A DNA stretch of 64,000 nt, taken from contig CALXTU010000002.1 in assembly GCA_944391495.1 (NCBI GenBank), forward strand, positions 1 to 64,000, in the 5' to 3' direction. Under the pieces are notes generated by a model, which did no database searches, was not told the origin of the DNA, and saw only the letters and a program-made list of their open reading frames with translations. Below, in pieces: positions 27,601 to 34,155 of this stretch. The translations under genes were made by a program, and so were the position numbers. The stretch is from an uncultured Alphaproteobacteria bacterium (GTDB lineage: Bacteria > Pseudomonadota > Alphaproteobacteria > RF32 > CAG-239). Within the stretch, counting starts at the first letter, position 1, and every line of letters begins with the position of its first letter.

Positions 27601-28347
27601 TTCTTTTCCTTCTTCCAAAGAAGCACAAGTCGGCAATGATTCGCTGCCGCAGGTGTAGGCCAAACAGCTGAACCCGTCGCCGCAGGCAACGCTGCACGGC
27701 GTCGGATCCCAGGTTTGCGTTTCCTGGGTTGAGCCGTCTTCCGAAGTGCTTATATATTCGCATTGCTCATTTGTCAGACGGTAGTCAGCCGGACAAGCCG
27801 ACAATCTGGAATTTTGCTTCAGAAGGCAGTAACCTCTTTCGGTGTCATCCGAATTACATGTATATTTTGTACCGTAACTTGAGGGGCAGACCGCATCATC
27901 CGATATCGGCAGCGCACTGATGTAAGCAGCATCTGTCAACCCCTGTCCCGTACAGGTATAGGTATCGACATTTGAATAATATACCGTTATGCCGTTTTCA
28001 CGGGTTTCACATTCCGGAACTTTATCACGATTGGGAATATTATTATTGATTCTGAAAGTAAAATCTGCCGGGCAAGTTTGTACATTGCTGCGGAGCGCGC
28101 CGTCTTCACAACAAGAGGTTGTAGCGCATACCGCCTCCGTATTAAGAAGTATACAGCCGGATTTTATGGTTGAACACTGCGGGGCATCGCCGCAATCGCT
28201 CTCATCGCTGTCTGCCAGCGGCGCCGGACTCAGCGGGCTGAAGCCATACGGCTGGGTTTCGCTGATTAAACGAACGGCGCCATAGCTTATCCGGCTTAAA
28301 CAAACCAGAGCAACGGCGGTAAAAAATATCACTCGGAGACGCGGCAT
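21619..28347 (-). CDS. Giant exported cysteine-rich repeat protein, 2242 aa
   Basis: An N-terminal signal-like segment (RLRVIFFTAVALVCLSRISY) is followed by more than 2200 residues of cysteine-rich repeats with no membrane span. The second half shows it best: units of about 40-60 residues with C-x-C, an aromatic (often Y/W), Cys, then G..C and YY..C-x-C, for example YKACTCPADYQVCPAGQVGE and YYKSC. Acidic, Asn/Thr-rich loops separate the cysteines. Such proteins usually fold with many disulfides after export, so a secreted or surface filament is likely. The frame is uninterrupted and its base composition matches neighbours. I find no known catalytic domain. It is transcribed alone. Confidence 0.75.
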   Translation of the reverse strand: MPRLRVIFFTAVALVCLSRISYGAVRLISETQPYGFSPLSPAPLADSDESDCGDAPQCSTIKSGCILLNTEAVCATTSCCEDGALRSNVQTCPADFTFRINNNIPNRDKVPECETRENGITVYYSNVDTYTCTGQGLTDAAYISALPISDDAVCPSSYGTKYTCNSDDTERGYCLLKQNSRLSACPADYRLTNEQCEYISTSEDGSTQETQTWDPTPCSVACGDGFSCLAYTCGSESLPTCASLEEGKEYINKVDAYDPVYAPNSCWDETEQKAKYIGFGVDINGNECSGEFDQDAATDCTDEQPGQQKNAKVANFCDLDGTEENKKYRCGCNTEDADSSDAKAYTLWDYCAISGQSIDTCLITNYGEPETECLFNGEYMYSAFSSDIKTCEALAETGALVDQLSDQCEKKEIEGVEYEAPLAEVQCREVNSDTYQTDIKTKCLGCVGRKAAGEAGCPDSGAELMCPYGDDGADYAIGCTAPTTGNYYTLDGWCGRFGDNKDACLVTTSGDTEQDYYEAFLFADTESGKEVIATYYTAFTCGSEYKTQEEFCNDPANIAEGYTCDDYVGLGLPCRYGTDNETGSAVVKYQGFGLKCPDESDVRTVAEDLAGCAIEGDTYSTPAGDICYYKETSEEIYSKTRYICRCPKGYGTTCDNDIYYIRGGAQCRYDVDSQGNSLLKYEKCGLICGTNYASDFSSTAYGCTPVDNYQTSVRGGMNNPEMCIDTASGEDKKESYICSCPSNFMTLEDWCAENYESEGLTSVSECSGNYAGLGTACTRDVAVDASGNISRILTKYASYVRYCPTDRPLYYSEEDCQYIGGEYGYSCLDTTANERVVCQCPTGWWPAEETPTGGCSVQSVGDQEFEAEASGSYCDFDGTENLKYEECIVKCSAMLNEVAINNAYIYLSSEISTPTQIMCTNELGSGAVLGYGGQAFCSLNHTKMYPCYCPASFRECLAENNEIPAVNATLCTANGVTYYSDCTPAVCEDEGPNLAVVETSTDIAEIFGPGAETTACTKDGKTMYQVSCDTSVYTDSCEYPYEAPDSGSWCKYNTSGAMEDGREYYMAGACKVKKELGICGSSIIEGDTTRTDYAIFVAETESECAAKYGPGISTQLCEYGADQGYKRAYNCYYDPSEFKYTTDGSNGTTACGVRHDLTGDYIIVNGQKRWRECNCAGAYQHHKFNCGGLLSGNACQQDITKALAASDPTLEEAVDEGYLKIGASLPFYPYCECSADYTEVCDEDGSGRYQGVGQACNGKYKSCECIPDELPENWADNYYGCPGGKKPTGVWKDNGCGKKYYQCSVIECTWEYTEMCEDPLIPVGQACQDSQGNVGGYKACTCPADYQVCPAGQVGEGEPCNLKGVSYYKSCKTQDTCTSVATETCSGPLQIGINPCTRNDVTYYESCVCANGYTEVCGDGEVGVGNYCELDGVKYYKECAKPEDNECTPGHVTACDTNQESYSPCVDTDDDGKQIVKYMCRCPSNWHTQATCTNGTLGGESCTQIDAAGNSTIYRSECTATENCTEYQELTYQVCTEAQTGDGGSCLSTDADGVSVTKYATCKDSNNCVETGFRFSCSGYDPSVLGESCVDANGNRLYKECPCPSDWAPCNSPNATKGSKCTPLLADGSFGTTVYSLCECDRTKYKYTCEASESGNVGITTPNTQNYCEVTQTVTETTTDENGETITTSHEESVKYYTSCDCKDEYKYTCSNSSRGEVVPSGYEDDYCLINSTRFYKGCDCSDEYNTSECTGSGSILDNSKGSCTIKGTVPDTTQEASEDGTYPNKENETLYTGCKCITGYSLRCEDEKYDQTDIDYCSLTGTQYYPMCICDAEFAYTCEPSGRNQGIVPPTTSSDICEERVNDSVGNTKITKKYKSCSCAAEYDTTSTTCNKPEYNQSSLNYCEVDGEVKYTHCQCDPAKYDLSAPLDSADAEDYCGGSEFVAQGDLGSENFCQEKTSDSSNGKFYPHRNLCCPSIGSEYTTLYGGSYYSVENLVAAFSEQVLKDAIQSKCGHAANAEIVFNCSGSAFYKCINNDIAQGSSSWYTSEECAALDENTYSLFEVSGTSHTLSNSWLGSTTVYSQCGCPANYNQDVSCTARETVANLSDALGSGVEAPICFNWGNRQGYPDESSSISASSEPCSLNTNNEMCVDIDGQRKYDWTKCSCSAAAYGTVAGSTLENCCQDGQCANSGDRACYYTYCFDGQGNKFRTSSNHLGSSGGVSVDMETFPTCSLSNGKIVCN

Positions 28348-28475
28348 ACCGTTTCACTTATCCTATATTATCAAAAATGCATTTTGCCTATATAATAGTT
28401 ATTATCAGGCTATTTGCAATAATATTTCTTGAGTTTTGCAATGTATTTTACCAAAAATTGACAAAAACAATTTGA

Positions 28476-28511
28476 TTCAAAAAAATCCCGCCGGCAAGCG
28501 GCGGGATTTTT
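28476..28511 (-). terminator. Terminator of the efflux operon
   Basis: AATCCCGCC (28484-28492) pairs with GGCGGGATT (28500-28508), followed on the minus strand by a T-run. It lies just after the RND gene stop. Confidence 0.85.
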
Positions 28512-28519
28512 CTGCCATT

Positions 28520-31500
28520 TTACTGCCGGACTTGTTTTTTGCCTGACAACTTTTGATAAACCATTTCAAACAAAACATACAGCAGCGGAATAACCAACAG
28601 ACCAAGTCCCGTTCCCACTAACATTCCGTAAAATACCGGAACGCCGATGGCTACACGGCTGGCCGCGCCGGCACCGGTAGCAATAATCATCGGGAACACG
28701 CCCAGAATAAAGGTGAATGCCGTCATCAAAACCGCACGGAACCTTTCTTTGGTGCCGACCATCGCCGATTTAACCAAAGTGGCGCCTTTTTCATGCTCTT
28801 CTTTGGCAAACTCGACAATCAAAATCGCGTTCTTACTGGCCAAACCAACCAACAGAATCAATCCCAATTGGGCATAAATACTCAGCGGCAGGCCGGTAAT
28901 GAACAACCCGACCAGAGCGCCGAGCATGGCCACGGCAACCGATGTCAAAACCGGGAGCGGCGTAATCCAGCTTTCGTACTGGGCAACCAGGAACAGGTAG
29001 CCGAACAAAACAGCCAAGGTAATCAGATAGCCGATTTGTCCCTGCGAAGTCTTTTCCTGATAACTGATACCTGACCATTCGTAACCAAAACCGTCCGGCA
29101 TATCCAAAGCCAGTTTTTCCACCGCAGCCATTGCCTGTCCGGTACTGACGGCTGAGTTCTGCACCGCGGTAATACTGGCCGACGGATATTGGTTGTAACG
29201 ATTAACTACGCGCGGTGACAGTACTTTGCTCAAAGTAACCATGCTGTCAAGCGGCACCATATCACCGGTTTCGCTCGGAACGTGTAAATCTTTGATTGAT
29301 TCAATATCCTTACGATTTTTCCAGTCTGCCTGAACCATAACTTTGTTCACCTGCGTACCGAAGTTGACGTCATTGATATACGCCGAACCAAGGTAATATT
29401 GCAAAGTGGAAAAGATACTGCCGACACCTACTTTTAAAGCCTCTGCCTTAACACGGTCAATATCAACATAAATATTGGGTGTTTTAGCCGTATAAGTCGA
29501 ATAGGCGTAGGAAATTTCCGGCAATTGATTCATTTTGCTTAAGAAAGACATCAGAGCCGCTTCAATTGCCTGAGGGTCATCCGTATTCAAAGACTGCAGA
29601 CGGAAGTCCATACCGCCGCTCATACCCAATCCCATAATCGCCGGCGGCTCAAACATCTGAACATCGGCCTCAGCATATTGGCCGATTTCAGCCCGCAGAC
29701 GATTCATAATATTGGTTGAATACAATTCGTCACTCTTACGTTCACCCCACGGATCCAACACGATAATCATCATGGCCACGTTTTCGCCGGTACCGCCAAT
29801 CATACTGATACCGGTAATGGTCATTACCGAATCGACACCGGGTTCTTGTTGAACAATCGGTAAAATTTTATTGACGAATTTTTGTGTCCGTTCCCGTGAA
29901 GCACCTTCCGGCAACTGAATATTGGCCATAATCATACCCTGGTCTTCCGACGGAATAAATGATGTCTGACTGATATTCAAAATACCGGCAATAACAATCA
30001 GAGCCAAGCCATAAACAACGGCAACCACACCAATTTTGCGGCCGAAAATACCGACAATACCGGTATAGGTATCACGCGCCTTGCCCACCGCCTGGTTGAA
30101 CCAGAACAACGGGCCGTGCTGATACGGTTTCAACGGCCGCAGCAACGTGGCACACAGCGCCGGCGATAAGGTCAAGGCATTAACAGCCGAAAATGCAACC
30201 GACACCGAGATGGACACCGCGAACTGTTGGTAAATTTTACCGGTAATACCTCCCATAAAACCGACCGGAACGAAAATAGCCAACAATACCAACGTTGTTG
30301 CAACAACCGCACCGGAAATCTGCTCCATCGCTTTGATGGTGGCTTCCTTCGGTGAAAGTTTTTCATCGGCCATAAGGAACAAAACACGTTCTACTACCAC
30401 GATGGCATCGTCCACCACCAGACCAATGGCCAGAACCAAACCAAACAGGGTTAACATGTTCAAACTGTATCCCCACAGCAACATTACGGCAAAAGTTGCC
30501 AGTAGCGATACCGGAATGGTCAGCAACGGAATCAGGGTTGAACGCCAGTCCTGCAAAAAGACGTAACAAACCAAAATAACCAATGCAAACGTAAAGAACA
30601 GAGTCAGGACTACTTCTTCAATTGATGCGCTGATGTATTCGGTTGAATCATAGCCGATCAGATAGTCCACACCATCGGGGAAATTAGCTTTTAGACGTGT
30701 CAGTTCCGCCTTGAGGTTTTTCATGGCTTCCAAAGCATTGGCGCCGGTCAGCTGATTGATTTCTATGGCGACGTTCGGTACGCCGTTATAGTTGGAAACA
30801 GCCCGGTAATTTTCTTCACCAATCTCAATACGGGCAATATCTTTCAGCTGTACCAAACCGCCGTCTTCCGCCGTGCGGACGATAATGTTCTGGAAATCTT
30901 CAACTTCATTGACACGGCCTTCGGTTTGCAGAGCATAAACCATCTGCTGGGTTCCGTCGCCGGGCATAGCTCCAACTTTACCCAGAGATGGCTGGTAGTT
31001 TTGTCCCTCAATTGCCGATACTATGGTTTCAATCGGCAGTTTTAAGGCTGCAATCTTATCAGCATCCAGCCAGACACGCATACTCAGACTGGCCGAATAA
31101 ACATTTACCTCACCGACACCGTCGACACGTGACAAACTGTTTTTCATGTTGTTTTCAACATAGTCAGCCAGTTCGTTGCTGTTTAAACTGTTATCCGGCG
31201 AAAACACCGAAATAAAGGCCAGTGTATTTGACGAACGGCTGCGCACCGTCAACCCCTGGCGTTGAACCTCGGTCGGCAACATGGAAGTTGCCTGCTGAAT
31301 ACGGTTTTGCACTTTAACCTGCGCCATATCAGGATCCGTACCGACCTTAAAAGTAATGGTTAAACGGTAAGAAGAGTCTTCCGAGGTTGACGACATATAA
31401 ATCATGTCTTCAACACCGTTAATCTGCTCTTCCAGCGGGATACCGACCGTACGCGCAACGACTTCTGCCGAGGCGCCGGGATAAGTAGCCGAAACGACAA

Positions 31501-31630
31501 TTTCCGGAGGCGTAATTTCAGGATACAGCGCTACCGGCAAAGAAAAGACCGAAATAAGTCCCGCAATAGATAACACGATGGATATGACCATCGCAAAACG
31601 CGGACGCTCAATAAAAATCCTTGAAAACAT
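28520..31630 (-). CDS. RND multidrug efflux transporter (AcrB/MexB, HAE1 family)
   Basis: The 1036-aa inner-membrane pump exports hydrophobic drugs by proton exchange. The family start FIERPRFAMVISIVLSIAGL is followed by the first porter domain, TM4 with the proton-relay pair Asp-Asp in GLVVDDAIVVVERVLFL, and TM10 with Lys in VGLASKNAILIVEFAKEE. Two large periplasmic loops and twelve spans are in the expected places, and the length is normal. It is the last gene of the TetR-MFP-RND operon, 2 bp after the adaptor. No outer-membrane channel gene follows, so it must share a TolC-like partner encoded elsewhere. Confidence 0.95.
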   Translation of the reverse strand: MFSRIFIERPRFAMVISIVLSIAGLISVFSLPVALYPEITPPEIVVSATYPGASAEVVARTVGIPLEEQINGVEDMIYMSSTSEDSSYRLTITFKVGTDPDMAQVKVQNRIQQATSMLPTEVQRQGLTVRSRSSNTLAFISVFSPDNSLNSNELADYVENNMKNSLSRVDGVGEVNVYSASLSMRVWLDADKIAALKLPIETIVSAIEGQNYQPSLGKVGAMPGDGTQQMVYALQTEGRVNEVEDFQNIIVRTAEDGGLVQLKDIARIEIGEENYRAVSNYNGVPNVAIEINQLTGANALEAMKNLKAELTRLKANFPDGVDYLIGYDSTEYISASIEEVVLTLFFTFALVILVCYVFLQDWRSTLIPLLTIPVSLLATFAVMLLWGYSLNMLTLFGLVLAIGLVVDDAIVVVERVLFLMADEKLSPKEATIKAMEQISGAVVATTLVLLAIFVPVGFMGGITGKIYQQFAVSISVSVAFSAVNALTLSPALCATLLRPLKPYQHGPLFWFNQAVGKARDTYTGIVGIFGRKIGVVAVVYGLALIVIAGILNISQTSFIPSEDQGMIMANIQLPEGASRERTQKFVNKILPIVQQEPGVDSVMTITGISMIGGTGENVAMMIIVLDPWGERKSDELYSTNIMNRLRAEIGQYAEADVQMFEPPAIMGLGMSGGMDFRLQSLNTDDPQAIEAALMSFLSKMNQLPEISYAYSTYTAKTPNIYVDIDRVKAEALKVGVGSIFSTLQYYLGSAYINDVNFGTQVNKVMVQADWKNRKDIESIKDLHVPSETGDMVPLDSMVTLSKVLSPRVVNRYNQYPSASITAVQNSAVSTGQAMAAVEKLALDMPDGFGYEWSGISYQEKTSQGQIGYLITLAVLFGYLFLVAQYESWITPLPVLTSVAVAMLGALVGLFITGLPLSIYAQLGLILLVGLASKNAILIVEFAKEEHEKGATLVKSAMVGTKERFRAVLMTAFTFILGVFPMIIATGAGAASRVAIGVPVFYGMLVGTGLGLLVIPLLYVLFEMVYQKLSGKKQVRQ

Positions 31631-31632
31631 AT

Positions 31633-32790
31633 TTACTTAGCCTCCTCGGTTTGATTAGACACCAGGCTGGCTCTGACCGTTGCCCCGTCAGTTACCTTTT
31701 GCAGGCCGCTGACGATAACTTTTTCATTGCCTTGCAAACCGGACAACACAATTTGCTTACCTTCAAACATACCATCCAATTGAACCCGACATTCGGTAAC
31801 TTTGCCATCGGTGTCAACCGTATAGACGTAAGCACCGTTGGCGTCTTGCATTACCGCGGCGGGATTGATAATGACTGCCGGCGTTTCTTTGGCCGGTGAT
31901 AAGATGACATTGACATAGCTTCCGGCAATCAGTTTACGGTCGGCATTGGCATATTCCAAATAAACCGGCAGTGTTGCCGTGTTGACATTGATTTCATTGT
32001 TGACAAAAAACGAACTCATACCTTCATTCAGCATTTTATTGTTCGGCAAGAGCAACCGGGTTTTAATTCCCGTGCTGTCAAACTCACGAAATATATAGGC
32101 ATCTTTATCAGGCACCGAAAATGAAACACGAATCGGGGACGCCTGAATAATGCGTGCCAAAGTCTGGGTATTGGAGCTTACATAGTTACCCTCTGTTACC
32201 TCGGCCTTACCGATTAAGCCGGTAAACGGCGCCTTGATTTCGGTGTGCTCCAAATCAATTTTTGCCAATTCCAAATTGGCCTCGGCCTGAGCGACAGACG
32301 CTTTGGCCTGCAGGTAGGCGCTTTCTGCCGTATCTAATGTTGATTTGGAAGCATACTGCTGACTGCTCAAGGCTTTTTGGCGCTTATAGTCACGTTCGGT
32401 TTTGACCAGGTTTGCCTGAGCACTGGCCAGCGCGGCCTTACTTAAATCAACGTTGGCAATGTAACGATCCTGCTCGATGATAAAGAGGATATCACCTTCT
32501 TTAACGACGGAGCCTTCCTGGAACAAAACCTGATCAACATATCCCGAAACCTGCGGAATCAGGTCGACGCTTTTAATTGCCTCAACTTCAGCAATATATT
32601 TCTTTTGCGGCGAAACATCCGTTTTAACAGCCTCTTCGACCAGGACGTGCGGAACATTACCGCCGGCACCAGCCATTCCACCAATTTGCGGCGTCAGCTT
32701 GGTTTTCAAATACCAACCGAGGCTGATACACAGAACAATGACCACAAAATTAAAAACAATTTTTCTTTTTTGTACTTTAACTACCTGCAT
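31633..32790 (-). CDS. Membrane fusion protein (AcrA-like) of the efflux pump
   Basis: The 385-aa adaptor has an N-terminal anchor (~10-28, KIVFNFVVIVLCISLGWYL) without a lipobox, then a lipoyl half-motif (SGYVDQVLFQEGSVVKEGD), an alpha-hairpin (~110-180, LSKAALASAQANLVKTERDY), the second lipoyl half (IKAPFTGLIGKAEVTEGNYV) and the beta-barrel and membrane-proximal domains. It links the RND pump to an outer-membrane channel. The start follows the TetR stop by 1 bp and its stop precedes the RND start by 2 bp. Confidence 0.94.
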   Translation of the reverse strand: MQVVKVQKRKIVFNFVVIVLCISLGWYLKTKLTPQIGGMAGAGGNVPHVLVEEAVKTDVSPQKKYIAEVEAIKSVDLIPQVSGYVDQVLFQEGSVVKEGDILFIIEQDRYIANVDLSKAALASAQANLVKTERDYKRQKALSSQQYASKSTLDTAESAYLQAKASVAQAEANLELAKIDLEHTEIKAPFTGLIGKAEVTEGNYVSSNTQTLARIIQASPIRVSFSVPDKDAYIFREFDSTGIKTRLLLPNNKMLNEGMSSFFVNNEINVNTATLPVYLEYANADRKLIAGSYVNVILSPAKETPAVIINPAAVMQDANGAYVYTVDTDGKVTECRVQLDGMFEGKQIVLSGLQGNEKVIVSGLQKVTDGATVRASLVSNQTEEAK

Positions 32791-32791
32791 T

Positions 32792-33412
32792 TTATTTCTT
32801 CTCCACTTTCACACTATTAATCACCATATCAAACAGGCTGCCCACCATTGACGAAAGACTCTCTTTTAACTGATTATCCGCTATAATATATTTTCCGATG
32901 ACACCCTTCCATAAACAAATCAAAAGTTCTTTCAGCTGCCCGATATCCGTGTCAGCTTTTATTTCGCCGTTTTGCTGTAATCTTTCCAAAACATTATACA
33001 GTTCCTTTTCCGGGAGTTCGCACAACTCACTGATTTCCGGCCAGACCTTGGCAAAAACGGCTTCCGACCATTCCATTCGGTAAATCATGAAAAATAAAAA
33101 GCGGCGAAATTCGGCATTTTGTTCAATATTTTTTGACCTTTTAATAATGATTTGCCGTAAATCCGTTAAAGTATCAACTTTATCTTCGGAATTTATCCGC
33201 CGCTGATCCGAAAGTTTTTGCAGAATCAAAGCCGCAATCAAATCCGTTTTATTACGGAAATGCCAATAAACCGCACCCTTGGTCAAATTAATCCTTTTGG
33301 CTATCTCGTCAAAAGTTGTACGAGCAAAGCCTTTTTCATAAAAAGTCTGCAATGCAGAATCGAGAATCGCCAGACGGGTTTGTTCCGCATCTTCCTTGGT
33401 TTTTCTAGCCAT
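32792..33412 (-). CDS. TetR-family repressor (AcrR-like)
   Basis: The 206-aa protein starts with the TetR DNA-binding domain (RLAILDSALQTFYEKGFART, then TFDEIAKRINLTKGAVYWHF and the FRNKTDLI turn). The C-terminal half is the variable ligand domain. Unlike E. coli acrR, it is the first gene of the same operon it probably controls. A palindromic element lies ~30-60 bp upstream of its ATG. When a pump substrate binds, release of repression would be expected, as in AcrR. Confidence 0.92.
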   Translation of the reverse strand: MARKTKEDAEQTRLAILDSALQTFYEKGFARTTFDEIAKRINLTKGAVYWHFRNKTDLIAALILQKLSDQRRINSEDKVDTLTDLRQIIIKRSKNIEQNAEFRRFLFFMIYRMEWSEAVFAKVWPEISELCELPEKELYNVLERLQQNGEIKADTDIGQLKELLICLWKGVIGKYIIADNQLKESLSSMVGSLFDMVINSVKVEKK

Positions 33413-33439
33413 TTTTACAGTCCATATTCAAAATATCAG

Positions 33440-33470
33440 CATACATTCAGGGAGTATGTATACACTGAAT
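33440..33470 (-). promoter_or_regulatory. Candidate operator of the TetR/efflux operon
   Basis: ATTCAG (33445-33450) and CTGAAT (33465-33470) form an inverted repeat around GTATGTATAC; a second, shifted pair CATAC/GTATG (33440-33444, 33454-33458) overlaps it. The position upstream of the repressor gene and the CATTCA/TGTATG-like bases recall AcrR operators. Binding is inferred. Confidence 0.5.
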
Positions 33471-33516
33471 TTGTTAAAAATCAATAACTTTTTTTTTTAA
33501 AATTATAACTTTGGGA

Positions 33517-34155
33517 TTATTTTGTTAAATCTTCCAACGCCGTTACAATATCGGAAAAATATTTATCGACAAAGGGATAATCCCTTGTCTTTTCCGGGGA
33601 TATAAGCACGGTTGTAAAACCCAGTTTTTTGGCCGTTTGCAAATTAACGAGGCTGTCTTCAAACAAAACACAATCTTTCGCCCGCAGATTATATTTTTGC
33701 AAAAACATTTCAAAAGCCTGAGGGTTGCGCTTAAACACATAGTTCATGTCATGACCATCGAAAATACCCTCAAAATTATCCTCATCAACCGCTATTGACG
33801 ACAAAACGGCACGAACACGTTTGCTAATGCCGTCGGTTATGATAAATTTGCGTTGCGGCAGCTCCCGCAGCAATTGATTCAAACGTTCGTTACGCGGCAA
33901 AAAACCGACGTCGACATCACAGACATTATCCATAAACTCACGTTTGGTAAAAGGCATATCCGGCGTTACCGCATCAACGTCATAAAGGCCGCGGCTTCTG
34001 GCATCAGACATAAAATTATGGGCTTTAGCAACTGACAGATGCAGCTTTTGTTTGAGAAAATTTACAATCTTGGCATTTTCTTTTTTTTCTACTTCACTGT
34101 CGCCATCGTAATACAAGGTATTGTCTAAATCAAAGACTAAGGCTTTATCCTGCAT
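33517..34155 (-). CDS. HAD-superfamily phosphatase, pyrimidine 5'-nucleotidase-like
   Basis: The 212-aa protein has the HAD motifs: FDLDNTLYYDG (motif I with the nucleophilic and acid Asp), ITDG (motif II region), a lysine in VFKRNP, and CVLFEDSLVNLQTAKKLG (motif IV). The FDLDNTLY start and helical cap (~20-95) fit the SDT1/PHM8-type pyrimidine nucleotidases. Its start codon touches the malQ stop, so it is the last gene of the glycogen operon. A sugar-phosphate or nucleotide substrate is possible. Confidence 0.8.
   Translation of the reverse strand: MQDKALVFDLDNTLYYDGDSEVEKKENAKIVNFLKQKLHLSVAKAHNFMSDARSRGLYDVDAVTPDMPFTKREFMDNVCDVDVGFLPRNERLNQLLRELPQRKFIITDGISKRVRAVLSSIAVDEDNFEGIFDGHDMNYVFKRNPQAFEMFLQKYNLRAKDCVLFEDSLVNLQTAKKLGFTTVLISPEKTRDYPFVDKYFSDIVTALEDLTK

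Noticed and set aside
21619..28347. CRISPR-like or tandem DNA repeats within the giant gene
   Set aside because: The periodicity is at protein level with diverged bases; there are no identical repeats with unique spacers, and no cas genes are in the window.
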